From assembly GCA_011634665.1 (NCBI GenBank), contig WAEK01000010.1:1019001-1083000 (forward strand): DNA of 64,000 nt. The letters are read 5' to 3'. Below the pieces are notes generated by a model. The model was given only the letters and a program-made list of their open reading frames with translations, made no database searches and was not told where the DNA came from. Below, in pieces: positions 45,489-57,091 of this stretch. Position 1 is the first letter of the stretch. Each line of letters starts with the position of its first letter. This stretch comes from Mortierella sp. BCC40632 (Eukaryota > Mortierellomycota > Mortierellomycetes > Mortierellales > Mortierellaceae). A program made the position numbers and the translations under genes.

Positions 45489-45738
45489 TTGGTCGTCTCT
45501 TTCACTGCAAGCTATCAGATGAAGCCAGAGCCGAGGCTGCCTCTTTCTCAGGTTTCTTTGATCTCTACTCTTGGTATCCACTTGGGTTGCGTGGATGACG
45601 GCTTACCTTGATAGAATCGACGGGGTACATGACAGCATGCTCTGCAATTCCAGCACATGCACCGGCGAGCAAGCTTGCGGTCAAAGAAGAGTTCTCAGGG
45701 AGGGCCTCGTAGTCGTACTCGGTGTCTGCGTGCGACAT
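43724..45738 (-). CDS. Mitochondrial iron carrier (mitoferrin, Mrs3/Mrs4 type), three exons
   Basis: Exons 45738-45607, 44971-44749 and 44295-43724 give 927 nt, 308 aa, the usual mitochondrial-carrier length. Three tandem repeats each carry the PxD/ExxK signature: YPVDSIKTRMQ, NPFDVIKQRMQ and TPLDVAKTLLQTR. Mitoferrin-type features are the GACAGIAEHAVMYPVD start, MGAGPAHALHFATYE in helix 2 and FMNPFDVIKQRMQ in helix 3. The product imports iron across the inner mitochondrial membrane for Fe-S and haem synthesis. Intron 1 (635 nt) and intron 2 (453 nt) are long and full of simple repeats, including about 27 A at 45271 on the plus strand. The neighbour, a complex I subunit, is a consumer of the same pathway's Fe-S clusters, but shared regulation is not shown. 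Confidence 0.9.
45271..45297 (+). repeat. Poly(A) tract in mitoferrin intron 1
   Basis: About 27 A on the plus strand, poly-T on the gene strand. Confidence 0.9.
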
Positions 45739-46598
45739 TCTTGAGAGTGTGAGTGAGGTGAGTGAAAGTGTGGGGGAGATAGATGACAGGTGAGGAAGGT
45801 GATGGTGAAGAGGAGAGTGCGAGCAGTAGAGTGCAAGCAGCAAGACAGATTATGGGGATGGAAGACGAGTCAAGTAAGTGAGTGAGAAAGAGGAGAAGGA
45901 GGAGACAAGGAGAGATGAGAGAGAGAGAGAGAGTGAGAGTGAGAGAGAGAGAGAAGGAGAGAAAAAGAGAGTGAGAGTGAGGAGCGACAGGAAGTGCGCA
46001 GAGAAGATGAGAGTGAAGAAGAAGAGGAAGAAGAGGAAGAAGGAGGAAGAGGAGGAGAAGAAGAAAAGAAAAAAAAAAAAGTGCGCAGAGAGGAAGTGAG
46101 AGAGAGAGTGAGTGAGTGAGACTGAGAAGGATGACAGCGAAAGGAAAGGCGAGAGGAACAGTCCGGTCCAATCTGCGCTCTCCCCTTGTTGGTATCCTTT
46201 ATCTGATAACCTCTTTTTTCTTTTCCTTATTTTTTTTTTTCTTTTTTTCTTGTTTGCCCCGCCTTTGTCCCTTTCTATCTCACACCCAGAAGTGACTTGC
46301 TTTCCGATTCCGATGGTCCTCGATCACCCAAGAGTGCGCAGGGTCGGGCGCATGCGTGAACCGCTCTGGACTCGATTGTCCTCTTGAGCAAGGAGAACAA
46401 AGTTTACTGCTGCAGTTCTGTATTCGCCATCCGTACCCGCTCAGTCCAGTCCTCTCGCACATGGCCGACAAAGGCCGATGGCTGCCTTTCCCCCCTTCCT
46501 CTCCCACCTCTCAGAGCCTCTCTGAGAGCGTGTCAATCGAGTCATCGTCGCTATCGTCGCCCATCATCCATCGGCGCCGACTCCCGCAATCGCACTTT

Positions 46599-46603
<5 letters not shown>

Positions 46604-46646
<43 letters not shown>
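46604..46646. repeat. (CA)n microsatellite
   Basis: About 21 CA repeats; alternating purine-pyrimidine sequence that can adopt Z-DNA. Confidence 0.95.
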
Positions 46647-46652
<6 letters not shown>

Positions 46653-47207
46653 AATACTCATCCTTTGCTGTCACTCTACCAGCATACTCTCCATACTCGC
46701 TCTCCTTCCCTCTTTCCTGGGAGCCTTGCCGGTGCTACGTATAGGCTATGGAGAGTTACGGAAGAGAAAAGTGGAAGCTGAAGAGGCACCGTTGGATGGT
46801 CCCTGCATCGGGTGTCTCAGGGTCATTTGTCCTTTTCCTAACATAGTCTTGCCCTTGCCTGCCCAACCCGCTCTTGCCCGTTCAACAATCCCACCCCCTT
46901 GTTTGATGGGTCAGTTCCTGGCAACCATTTCTATCTACTTTGTCCTTCTGGTACCTCCTCTCCCCACACGCCCCGCCCCCTGTCCCTTTGGCCCCACTTT
47001 TCCCCTCAGCTTCAAACGTTCAAGGCTCACGAGTGGTCAACAATCTCCCCATGTCTCCACACACCCACATCGATGACTCCACCCAGAGGGTCGCTGACCG
47101 CTCTTTTGCTTCACCTTCCAAGATAACCCGTGTGTGTGACCGAGCTTATTGCTTCGACGGGACAAGGTTGGAGGAGAGAAGTGAACACGGCGACTCTTGT
47201 CAAATAG

Positions 47208-47212
<5 letters not shown>

Positions 47213-47246
<34 letters not shown>
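47213..47246. repeat. (CA)n microsatellite
   Basis: About 17 CA repeats. Confidence 0.95.
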
Positions 47247-47247
<1 letters not shown>

Positions 47248-48130
47248 GGAAAGGACAACAGCCTTCCTTTCGTAAGGTAAGACTTTGTATCGCGGTCATT
47301 CTGCAGTGAGCGGAACTTTGGGGCCGACAAAGCCGGGACTATCTACTACCGCTTTCTTTATTTCTTTTTCTCCCGTCGCATATGTGGCGTAGATCCAACC
47401 GCCTTCTCTCTCTTGCCTTGCCTTGTCTTTTCTCCTTCTCCTTCTCTCTCTCTTTCTCACTCTTTCTCTTCTCTCTCCTTCTACACACATACCCATTCTG
47501 TTTCCCCACACACATGGCACGAGTGCATATCACACAGACTTATGCGCAGAAACGCTGGATCGTCTCAACCTAGGCTAAATTCCTCTTCTCCAGCTCAATT
47601 TCGCGACCTCACTCTTGGTCTGCGCTGTTCCTCAACGCCCAGCAACAAACCACTTTCTTTTGTTTTGTACCAGCCTTTCTTTCTTTTTTCTGCATGATCC
47701 GTGACCCATTTCATCGTAGCAAAAGACGCGAAGTTGCCCTCGTTCGCCTTCTTATCGTTCCTTGGAAACATTCAGATTCACCCACCATCACATACTCTCA
47801 CACACTCACACACTCACACACACAACACACACACACGCGCACACATTGACGACATTGGGCGCTTAGTGGACCAGGAAGAAAAGAGGCAATGAGTACACAA
47901 CATAATTTTACCCAGACACGGTCATAACTGCATTAAATGAATACAACATTGCGCCCCCCCTTCAACGGAAGCTATGAGATTCGCGGATTATGGTCTAGGA
48001 CTAGTTTATAGAGAAGAGATCGTTGACTACCGTTTTAAGCATAGCCGGGATCCGAGAGAGAGAACAGAGTGATGAAATCGCAATAGAGAGAGAGAATGAG
48101 TACGCCAAGACAACAAGCCTGAAGCAAGAA

Positions 48131-48133
<3 letters not shown>

Positions 48134-48177
<44 letters not shown>
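48134..48177. repeat. (GA)n microsatellite
   Basis: About 21 GA repeats. Confidence 0.95.
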
Positions 48178-48179
<2 letters not shown>

Positions 48180-49463
48180 TGAGAAGAGAGATGGTCTTTT
48201 TTCTCTTCTTACCATTCTGTGGCACTTCAATCTCCTATTTTCTCACCCATCCCATTTTTTTTTTAAACAAGCGCTCGAAACGGTCGTTTATGGGACCTAG
48301 ACCGGGCATAGAGGAGAGACATGGATCTCTCAGTACCCCACACGATGCTTGTTCAGTCCATGTGGTAACTATTTCAGCTCAGAGTGACATGCATCGCTCC
48401 CAAAGAAAGACAGAACAGTAGAGGAAAGAGAGACTAAAAAAAAAAAAAAGTTATCAGATCTTTCGTCAACGAAAGAGACTGAGCTACCGGTATTTCACGG
48501 CCCGACCACTTCCAACTCTTTTTTTTTTTTTTTTTTTTTTGTATTCTCTCCTTACTCAAGACGAGTGTGTGTTTGCGCAACCACTGATGGTTGTGTGCGT
48601 TTGCTCAGTTTCCCTTTTTTTTGTTCCGCACCATCTTAACCTTTCATAACCACGTCCTGATTTCCCACTCCTCTCCCTCCCCCTTTCGCTCCTTATCAGA
48701 TGGATGACTCGAGAGTGTCAAAGCTCTTGCAGGTGGCGTTTCCGTCTGCCTCTCTCTGTCTGTCTGTGTGTGTACCTTATCCGATTTTACCGTACATACA
48801 AAGAAGACCTCTTACGCCCGCAGAACAGAGGAATAATGAAAGGGGAAGAGGACCATTTTTGTCCTCGTGCGAACAAAAGGGAACGTTTTTTTTTTTTTTT
48901 TTTTTTTTTCTCTAAATGGTTCATTCCCGGTCCAGTCTTCTTCCTTCCTCTCCCCTTTCTTCTCTCTTTTATTCCGCTCCACATTTGTCCGGACCGGAAT
49001 GACCCAATTGACTTATTAAAAAAATGTCTTGAATTCTTCCTCTCCTACTTTTTCCGCCTTACCATTCTTCAAATAGCTACGCGTGTCCTATAACACATAG
49101 CATCCTTTCTTTTCTTGTCGATCCAATCTCTCTCTCTCTCTCTCCCACAATCCTGCATGGTCTTAAAGCCACAGCACCTACAGCACCTAGCAAGTAGTGA
49201 GATCTATAGTTACCTCTTCTTTGCCATCTTTCAGTCTTTTTGCATTCATGTTTTTTACAGGTTGATAAATGGGTTCGCTTCATTAAATAATAAAAGTACA
49301 AGTTGGCTTTCCCTTTTGTGAAGGGAGAAGGCGTCTCATTTCCCTGTTCCCCGTCCCTCTATCGAGTCTAGCTATATTTTTTTTTTCTTTCTCTAGTGCT
49401 TCTTCCCTTCCATTGATGTCAATGACTAACGGAAGAAGCAATAAATGACAAACAAGATACAAA

Positions 49464-49504
49464 AGAAGAAGAAGAAGAAGAAGAAGAAGAAGAAGAAGAA
49501 GAAG
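49464..49504. repeat. (GAA)n microsatellite
   Basis: About 13 GAA repeats, about 50 bp past the stop codon of the DUF229 gene. Confidence 0.95.
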
Positions 49505-49555
49505 CGAAGTATGTGACGCACAACTCTCCCTCCTCCCTTTTCTCGTTCCTTTTCT

Positions 49556-49849
49556 CTAAGGAGTACGGCATCGACAATACCTTTCGGGTACTAAGGCTTC
49601 CTCACAGGTACGGGCTGGATTCAGTTCCTCGTCAAAGAGTGTACCACGTCTCCAGGATCCACCATCCGTCTCGTCGTCATCTCCCTTCCCGGGCATGTTG
49701 CCTGAAGCAAGCAACTTCAAGGTGGCGTGGATCTCATATCCAGTAATGAGCGATTGCTGGTTATGTTTTAGACCACGCGCTAAACTTGGATACTGCTTCG
49801 TCACTAGCGGAGGTAGAATGATGGACAAATAGGGGTTCCTATTGATTTG

Positions 49850-49897
<48 letters not shown>

Positions 49898-52111
49898 TTT
49901 GATTACTGCTGTTGGGCTTTTTTTCCCCTCTTTTTTTGGAGAGGCCAATGCAGATCAAAATGATCAGACCCATACTTTCCCTGGTGTATCTCATACTTAC
50001 ATGTGTTCAACTCTTCCATTCGTCGTAAACATAAAGTTAATACCCATATGTAAACCATGATCCGCCATCATAAAGACAATCGTATTCTCCAATGAACCAT
50101 CCTTTTCCATCCCTTCCAAAAACTTGGCCAGGTCGTCATCCAGTGTCAACAGAACTTCGCCCGTGCCCTCATGGCCCTCGATAAAGGATCCCATCTGGAA
50201 CCATGGGTCATCCTTGTACGCGCTTCGGAATTGGTTCATGTACTCGAATGCATGTCGATGTACATTGTCACCATGTAGACACCGAGGTACAATCGAATAG
50301 GGACCATTAAAGTTTCCAAAGGGGTTTCCTTCCAACGCATAGTAGGGCGGAAGACAGAATGGTGCTTGGAGTTCATGATCAAAGTACTTTGAAGTAGCAA
50401 CCCCTGTATACTGTGTCGACCAGTCTTCGCAGTTGTCCTCTACTCGCGATGTGATATATCCAGCTTCGTAAAAATCCTTCCAGATAGGCAAAGCCGCAGG
50501 TTCCTGTTCCAATGGGTGGTGAGTATAGATCACACGAGAATTATCGTCGGTGTTGAAACCAACAGAGTGGTACCTAAAGAACTCGTGGACCTGTGGTCCA
50601 CCCTCGGCTGTACGATCAAATCGTTCAATTGTTGAGGCAGTCTTGGCCAGTTTCCGGTAGAGTTGTCTACGAGCGATCGCATCCATGAACAGGACAAGTA
50701 CATTAGGTTTGCGAGGGGCGGCGCCGCTCTGAGTGGGCTCTTCGCCATGCAGTTGATCCACCATTTGCTTCTCCTCTTCCTCTCCCCCGCTCACTGCTTC
50801 AGTACTTTGCTGGAGCTCCTGCTGGGCCTTGGCGACAGCCTTCACTCTTTCCACAACCGAGTCTTGGCGGACAAGTCGAAGTAATACCTTGGATTCCTCA
50901 GGTCCACAGTTGGCAATAATTGCTTCAATTGAAGGAGAGTTCACAAGAACAGGTTCTGTGTAATTCCTGCGTTCGACTCGCTCGAAAATCTTTTTGTTGT
51001 AGGTGTGGATGAACTTTTCTGATGCAGGCCAAGGCTTGGTATCAGGCAGCACGTCAAAAGTCGGAGCCACACCTGATTCCTTAAAGGCCTTACTAGTGCA
51101 CTCGATTGTCAGAATCCCATCCTGCGACCACTCGGCCTCAATTCCATGCACCTCGGGGCAAGTCTGTGATCCAGTCCAAAAATTTTGGATATGATTCGGC
51201 AACAGGTCAATGAGAGGGATATTGGGTCCGTCCCATTCGCACAAGAAGCGTTGTTCGGTTGTGCCAATCACGGGGACACGTCCATGGAGTAGTTGTGCGC
51301 CGTTTGCGCCCTGGCCCCAGATACTGTGATAATACATCAGGAGCATCGTCGTCAACACAAAGGTTCCCGCTACAGACATACTGATAAACCGACGGAAACG
51401 GGAAGGACTCATTTTACGGTGGCAAAAAAGGATTGATTGAATCAGCAAGTTCAGGGGCACTGCCACCACCAAAAAGACTAGCATGTTGTACGCTCCATGC
51501 ATCTCAAATGACTCTCCGTCGTCCCAGCGTTTGAGTGCATACAAGATCATGGCGATGCCTGCAGTAAGACCGATAGCGAATGGTCGTGGAATTGTCCACA
51601 CGACAATAAGAGTTAAGGCCAAGGTAAGGCAGAGGACTGAAAGTGTGAGATTGACTCCAAGGAACGAGAGATGGTCTTTGACCCATTCAATATCACCTCC
51701 AGCAAGAGCCTCAAGGTAAAACCAGGAGAAGAGCGAGATGAGGATGACGATGAGTAGGATTCTGAGAAGGATAGTCGAGGCTTTGAATGTTTTACTGCCA
51801 ATGCTGCCTTTGCCCTGACCATTTTTCGAGACGGACGACAAAGACGACAAAGAGTCATGAGACTCTGTTGACGGAAGCAAGCTTGTCGAGTCGTCCCGTC
51901 CGGGAACAGAGCCATCATCGTTATAGGGCTCGTAGTCCTTCTGAGTCTTATGGGTAGAGGTTATCCGTCTCGTCGCCTGTGAAGAGTGATCGTCCGTGGA
52001 GAGATTGTTGCTGCCGACACTGGTGCTGTACAGGGACAAGCTAAAGGACTCTGGGGAAGGCGAAGGTGGTGTGACGGGTCTTGACCCGTTTGAGTTCGTG
52101 CGGTGCTCCAT
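49556..52111 (-). CDS. Polytopic DUF229 / sulfatase-like (alkaline phosphatase fold) protein, two exons
   Basis: Exons 52111-50001 and 49838-49556 give 2394 nt, 797 aa. The ATG at 52111 (MEHRTNSNGSRP) is chosen because the longer frame upstream translates TC-rich and poly(T) leader. A Ser-rich cytosolic N-terminus of ~125 residues precedes about five membrane helices (LLRILLIVILISLFSWFYL, NLTLSVLCLTLALTLIVVW, and three more to ~300). Then comes a large domain with KPNVLVLFMDAIARRQ (metal-binding Asp and nucleophile position), and later TIVFMMADHGLHMG (Asp-His metal ligands). This is the DUF229 branch of the alkaline-phosphatase superfamily, whose relatives include phosphoethanolamine transferases and sulfatases. 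The position normally Ser/Thr/Cys reads DAIAR, so the nucleophile is unclear and activity uncertain. The substrate is unknown. Confidence 0.8.
49855..49892. repeat. (GA)n microsatellite in the DUF229 intron
   Basis: About 18 GA repeats inside the single intron, close to its acceptor; on the gene strand it reads (TC)n and may serve as the pyrimidine tract. Confidence 0.9.
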
Positions 52112-53391
52112 GGGCAAGGCAGGAGACCGAGAGAGAGAGAGAGCAAAGAGTGAGGAAGGAACGGGACAGAAAAGAAAGAGAGTGAAGAGAAGGGGGTGGG
52201 GGGTGGGAGGAGAGGCAAAAGGAGACAGGTCCAGGAGTCGGGGACGGGTTTTAATGGGAGGAGCAGCTGGGGATTGGGAGAAGAGGAAAGAGAAGTGGGA
52301 CAGTAGAGGAGGAGAGCTGCAAAGTGTCGAGAAGTCAGGGAAGGAAAAGAAGAAAGGAGTGCACCGAAGCGAAAACACTGTCAGACGAGAACAAATAGAA
52401 AAGCAGAGGTCGGTCGAAGAGGCTCCAACGGAGCTGGCAAAACAACTCGCATGGTTAAAAAAAAAAAAAAAAAAGTCCGGTATGGGAACGAGTCCCGTCT
52501 GCGGAGGAAATACCCATCGGTCCATCGTCTGCCCTTTTCCTGCGGCTCAGAATCCTCTCGGCCAGGCACCGATGTCCCGGTGTTCGAATGTTGTCGCAGG
52601 TTCGTTCTGACGTATGATAGCCAGCAGTATAGACCGGGCTACGGTGCCATCCGCTGTTCTTTCCTCATGAGCCACCAAGTTTTATCGACCATTGTCCGCG
52701 GTTCTGAAAAGCAAAGTTAAAGATGAAAAGGACCTGTACCTTCCAGGTCCAGGCTCGCTCAAGATTTCCTCTTCGGCGCTCGGCCCGCAACCGCTAGCAC
52801 AAAAGCAGATCGATTGATTGGGCCTGGCTAGTTGTGGCCACTTTTCTCCTTTTTTGCGTACAAACAAGTTTACAGTCAGTCGTGTGAGTGATTTCCCTCA
52901 ACAAGCAGGGAAAGCTAATCCAGAACAGGGCTACCCACCAATGCACTGCCAAGGAAAGAGAACTGCAAAGCAGCGGAGTTGAAAAAGGTAAGGTATTCGA
53001 AATGTGTTTCGTACAACACCTCCTTCCCCCCTGGAAGCATACGTACGCAGAATCCATCGACTGTATCACTGCAACAAATGCTTTAATGGTATGAGACAAG
53101 AGAGAAGAGAAAAAGATGATGGAAGCTGTGATGGTAGTAGTAAATGGAATAATGACAGTGATAATAAAAAAAATCTCTGAAAGAGAGGAGCACGGCCCAC
53201 CGCGAGAGTGAGGAGGGGTAGTACATTTCATCCTTGGGATGTTGAGGATGGAAAAGGAAGAGATGATAGGAGGAGGAGGAGGAGGAGGAGGAGGAGGAGG
53301 AGGAGGAGGAGGGCGAGAAGGAAGACGTGGACGAGGAAGAGAAATGGTTGAGGGGGAGATCGAGGAGATGAGGAAGAGGAGCTAACATTTT
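52112..53391. other. Upstream region of the DUF229 gene and 3' side of the AIG1 GTPase gene
   Basis: GA-rich leader (52120-52360), poly(A) at about 52456-52473, and a (GGA)n run at about 53270-53310 immediately past the GTPase stop. No further gene is recognised. Confidence 0.5.
53270..53310. repeat. (GGA)n microsatellite
   Basis: About 14 GGA repeats in the presumed 3' flank of the GTPase gene. Confidence 0.95.
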
Positions 53392-56189
53392 TTACATGAC
53401 ACTACAGACATTTGCTACAGCACGTCCTCCAGCCTGCACTATTTGAGGCACAGACGCAGCTGCTGTTCGGATACTCGACACAATATAGTTATCTTGAACC
53501 ACTCCAACGCGGTTGTTAATTTCTTGGAACCAAGTACACGTAAACTTTTCACGTTTTGTACCCTCCTCAACCGACAACACAGCCTCATACAACTCCATGA
53601 AGCAGTCGCGTGCATACTGGCTATAGCGTGTGTCCTTGTTTGACAAGAAAACAAGTGGTGGCTGATACCTGAGATGGAACCATTGGTTGATCACTTTCAC
53701 AAAGCCTTCAGAGGGATCTGTCAGAGCATCAATATTGGCATCCAGATAATCCCGCTGGTCCTCGTCCACGTGCGTAAAGACAATCACCACATGCTTCCAG
53801 AACTGAGGCCCCAGCAATCTCTCAAACAGTCGGAGCATGTTTTTCGTGTACTCATCCAATCTAATCCAGTAAAGATCAAGAAGACATACCCCCCCAGGAA
53901 AAATAATAAAAACGTAAAAAACTGTTAGCCTCATGTGCACTAATAAGTGGCATTGAAACTGTCAGATCTAAAATTAAAAACTGAAAAATAAAAAAAAACG
54001 GCCTTCACAGACGGGGCCTTACCTTGTGTTGTGGATATTGAAAACAAGAACAAAGGCGCTGACACCATGCGAGAGTGTCTTGAAGAACTCCACCATCAAG
54101 TGCACGTTTTCCACATCCTTATATGTTGAATCGCACATGCCAGGTCTATGAAAGTATCGAGTTTGAGCGCAAAGTATGATCAGTCAAGGATACACGGGTC
54201 ACTTGGAGATGATACGAGAGTTGCACTGCAAACTTCTGTCTTTTGATTGCTCCTTTTCCATTCACCCGATTCTCCCTCGTGCTCTATTCTACATTGCCCA
54301 ATTTGTGTCCGCACCAGTATCTTGAGCTCCTGGAGATTTGTTCTTCCCGTCTCTTCAGTATTCGCTCTCGAGAACCAATGATGCTGAGTTTCTTTTTTAT
54401 CTCCTGTTACTGCGTCGCACAGGGATCACATCGACCTGCGGCCTCCAGTCTCCAGACTTTTCCTGTGATCCTGACCATTAGATTTTTGTCTTTATGCATC
54501 GTTTTAGTCTCTGGGGAACGGGATGAAGAAGGGAAGAGGAAGAGGGAAAGTGAAAGACAGGGGACGCCGCGCCCAACCAAGCTATTTCTTCAATTTCCCT
54601 GTCCCGTGTTTGCTCCCTCCCATAGCCGAGCTGAGAAAGTAGCAACAGAAGGTTGAACACTGTGCAAGTCATGCGTCTGCTGGATCCACAAGTATATATT
54701 TTTTTTTCCTTCTCCAGAGTAAGAGATGAATCTGGTGAGAGCCCTCACTTCAGACCCACTGTTCCCGCGGGAAGTCACTGTCTAGATTTCCTGTGGATCC
54801 TGTCGAGGCCGTTATTGGTACCAATTGAACGAGAGAAAGAGAGAGAGAGAGAGAAAGGGCCCGCCCAAAGCGTACGGTGGCAGACACGGAGCCGATTGGT
54901 GATATTGTGCGTCTCTTTCTTGCTCAAGTGTGTCCAGACTTTCCTGCCTGCTCTTTTTCTCTTATTATTTTGTTGTTTTGTTTTTTTTCCCATGAACTGC
55001 AATCGCTTTTTGCCAATCATGCAAGTGACGCATTTTTTATGCAGCAATCCATGATGGGGACTGACAATAACCAAACTTACGTATCGACAATGTGCACAGT
55101 TCGACCAACATCAGGCAACCTCCAATGCCGAACACAGCTTCCGATGCGTTGCGTGACAGGCTAGTGGAGGATGGCCGGGAGAGAAAGAGAGAAAAAAAAA
55201 AGAGGGGTGGAGGGGTGGAGGGGTGGAGGGGTGGATATGACGCGGAGAAAACGGTTAGTTTGCGGCTGTTGTTTTTGTTCTGGTGGGACTTTTTTTTTGG
55301 GATACGTGATGATAACCTTGTGAGAGGAAAAGAATGACGAGGCGCGATGCGCGGGAAGACGACCGTTCCATCGTTATGTATGCTGCTTTGGTGTTGTGGA
55401 ATTATATCTGAGAGTGACATTCTGAGGAAGGGAAGTTGAGTAGGCGGAGAGGTAGAAGAGGGAAGAGAGAGTGAGAGTGAGAGAGAGAGAGTGGGAGAGA
55501 AAGTGGGAGAGGAAAAGAGAAAGAGAAGGACGCGAGGTATGAGGGCCATGGTGGAATGGGCCAGGTAGACTATCGAAAATGGTGGGCCGCAGGTGTACAG
55601 CGGCATATTCAGTATCCGAGGAACATGGGCAGTGCTGCTGCCGTCCTCGTCCCTCCCGACCCCTCAGTGCACGCGCATTGTCCGAGAAAGAAAAGGTCCG
55701 CGGAGAAGTAAACCTGGGCAGCACAACAATCGGAACAGACTAGCTGGCCATGTGTGTCAGGAATGAATCAATTGTCCCATTCCCTCTCCGATGCTGCCTG
55801 CGATCGAGTCTTCCATTCGACCCCTGAGAGAATAGACTGTCATAAAGGTAGCCTTGGACAAGAGAGGAGAGGAGAGAGAGGAGGAAAAAAAAAAAAGACT
55901 AGAGAATGAGACGAGAGGTGGAGACTTACACCGACAGCGCGTCCTGATTGGAAGAGAGGCTCCTGAATGATGGAATTAAGCGTCGAGGATTTGCCATTTC
56001 CCACAGCGCCCATCTACAAGAGGCAAGAGAGCAAGAAATGGTCCGAGCAAGAGAGAGCAGGAAGAATGTGAGAGCAAGGGGAGTGAGTGGCAAGGATCAA
56101 AAAGAACAGTTGAAGATAGGCGGCAGGGAAATAAACAAAGTCATGGAGCTTACGACGGCGAGGACGATGTTGTTTGCGTCGTTGATCAT
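53392..56189 (-). CDS. AIG1/GIMAP-type GTPase, five exons
   Basis: Exons 56189-56154, 56013-55930, 55160-55081, 54145-54023 and 53860-53392 give 792 nt, 263 aa. G-domain motifs appear in order: G1 MGAVGNGKSST (P-loop, GxxxxGKS), G3 VDTPGM (DxxG), G4-like FTHVDED (T-x-x-D) and a later SNKDTRYS. This order and the short C-terminus match AIG1-type G domains (TRAFAC class, septin/Toc-like), which bind GTP and often assemble on membranes. The C-terminal end is hydrophobic or small-residue-rich (IVQAGGRAVANVCSVM), and the C-x-x-M-like CSVM could be a prenylation box. That last point is inference; CSVM does fit a CaaX motif. Such GTPases are less typical of fungi than of plants and animals. Intron 2 (769 nt) contains a GGGGTGGA minisatellite. 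Confidence 0.85.
55200..55235. repeat. GGGTGGAG minisatellite in GTPase intron 2
   Basis: Four to five tandem units of GGGTGGAG within the second intron; G-rich and able to form a quadruplex on the plus strand. Confidence 0.85.
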
Positions 56190-56602
56190 GCTGGCGAAGG
56201 ATGGATGTTGATGGAAGGGATGGTGGAAGAGGAGGGGAGAAAAGTGAGAGGAGTGAGAGAGTGAGAAAGAGAGAGAGAGAGAGAGTAACGGCACAGGGCA
56301 CTGCAAAAGAAAAGTAGAAAAAAAAAAAAAAAAAAGTCAAAAAGACACGCAACCGCAGCCATCATCTCTTTCCCGCTCCGGGCGTGACACACGGGCCTGG
56401 GGCTGCTCTCTCTCTTCGCCCTCCCTTCCCGTGGGATGAACTCAAAGGCCGTTGCCACCATTCACACTCCTCTCTCTCTCTCTCTCTCTCTTTCTCCTTT
56501 CTCTCTCCCGAATGCCTGTCTGACTCGACCAACTGATCTCGCGCCTCACGTTGTTCCCGTGCGGAGAGGATCATCTCTCTCTCCGCTCTCTCACGCCCTG
56601 CG

Positions 56603-56639
<37 letters not shown>

Positions 56640-56862
56640 TCTTTTTATTGTTCGCGAGGGGCATTCGCCCATTCCGCCATTCCGCCACGCACGACTTCTT
56701 CTTCTTCCTCAGCCATTCACACTTTGTCTCATCTAATCTCTCTTCCTATCTCATTCACCCACACATTCGATCCTATCTTTGACTCCAACTGTAGAATAGC
56801 GATCCGGATGAGATAGGAGAGTATGTACTTTAATCCTTTTGAACAACAATGATACAAACATG

Positions 56863-56899
<37 letters not shown>

Positions 56900-57091
56900 T
56901 AGTATGCAGTAGATGCTGAAGTGTTGGGTCATGAAAATAGTGTCAAGATAGAAATGAAGGGGTAGCTGCAATAAAATGATGACAATTGAGTATTGAGTAG
57001 GGGAAATTGGGGTGGTGAGGGAATAAAAGAGAGTGCTCTGCAAGTGAGAAAGAGGCCAGCTCTCTCCCTCTCTCTCTTTCTCTCTTTCTGT
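56190..57091. other. GTPase promoter and 3' side of the Q/P-rich gene
   Basis: CT-rich stretches at about 56470-56490 and 56608-56636, poly(A) at about 56318-56335 and the longest A run of the window (about 32) at 56866-56897. No gene is recognised. Confidence 0.5.
56866..56897 (+). repeat. Poly(A) tract, longest in the window
   Basis: About 32 A between the GTPase promoter region and the Q/P-rich gene. Confidence 0.9.

Larger units (their letters stand above)
45739..49555. other. 3.8-kb gene-free, microsatellite-rich region
   Basis: The only open frames are repeat translations. The region holds GA-rich sequence (45915-46100), (CA)n at about 46604-46646, 47213-47246 and 47800-47833, (GA)n at about 48134-48177, poly(T) at 48519-48540 and 48887-48909, and (GAA)n at about 49464-49504. 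It must contain the mitoferrin promoter and the 3' end of the DUF229 gene. Nothing else is recognised. Confidence 0.6.

Noticed and set aside
46384..47076. 230-codon plus-strand ORF
   Set aside because: Contains the translated CA microsatellite (Thr-His repeat); no domain, no introns or context.
49997..52525. Longer start for the DUF229 protein (842 codons)
   Set aside because: The extra N-terminus translates a poly(A) run and pyrimidine-rich leader; the ATG at 52111 is the better start.
55037..55606. 189-codon minus-strand ORF within the GTPase intron
   Set aside because: Intron sequence rich in CT; only its first part overlaps real exon 3, in another frame.
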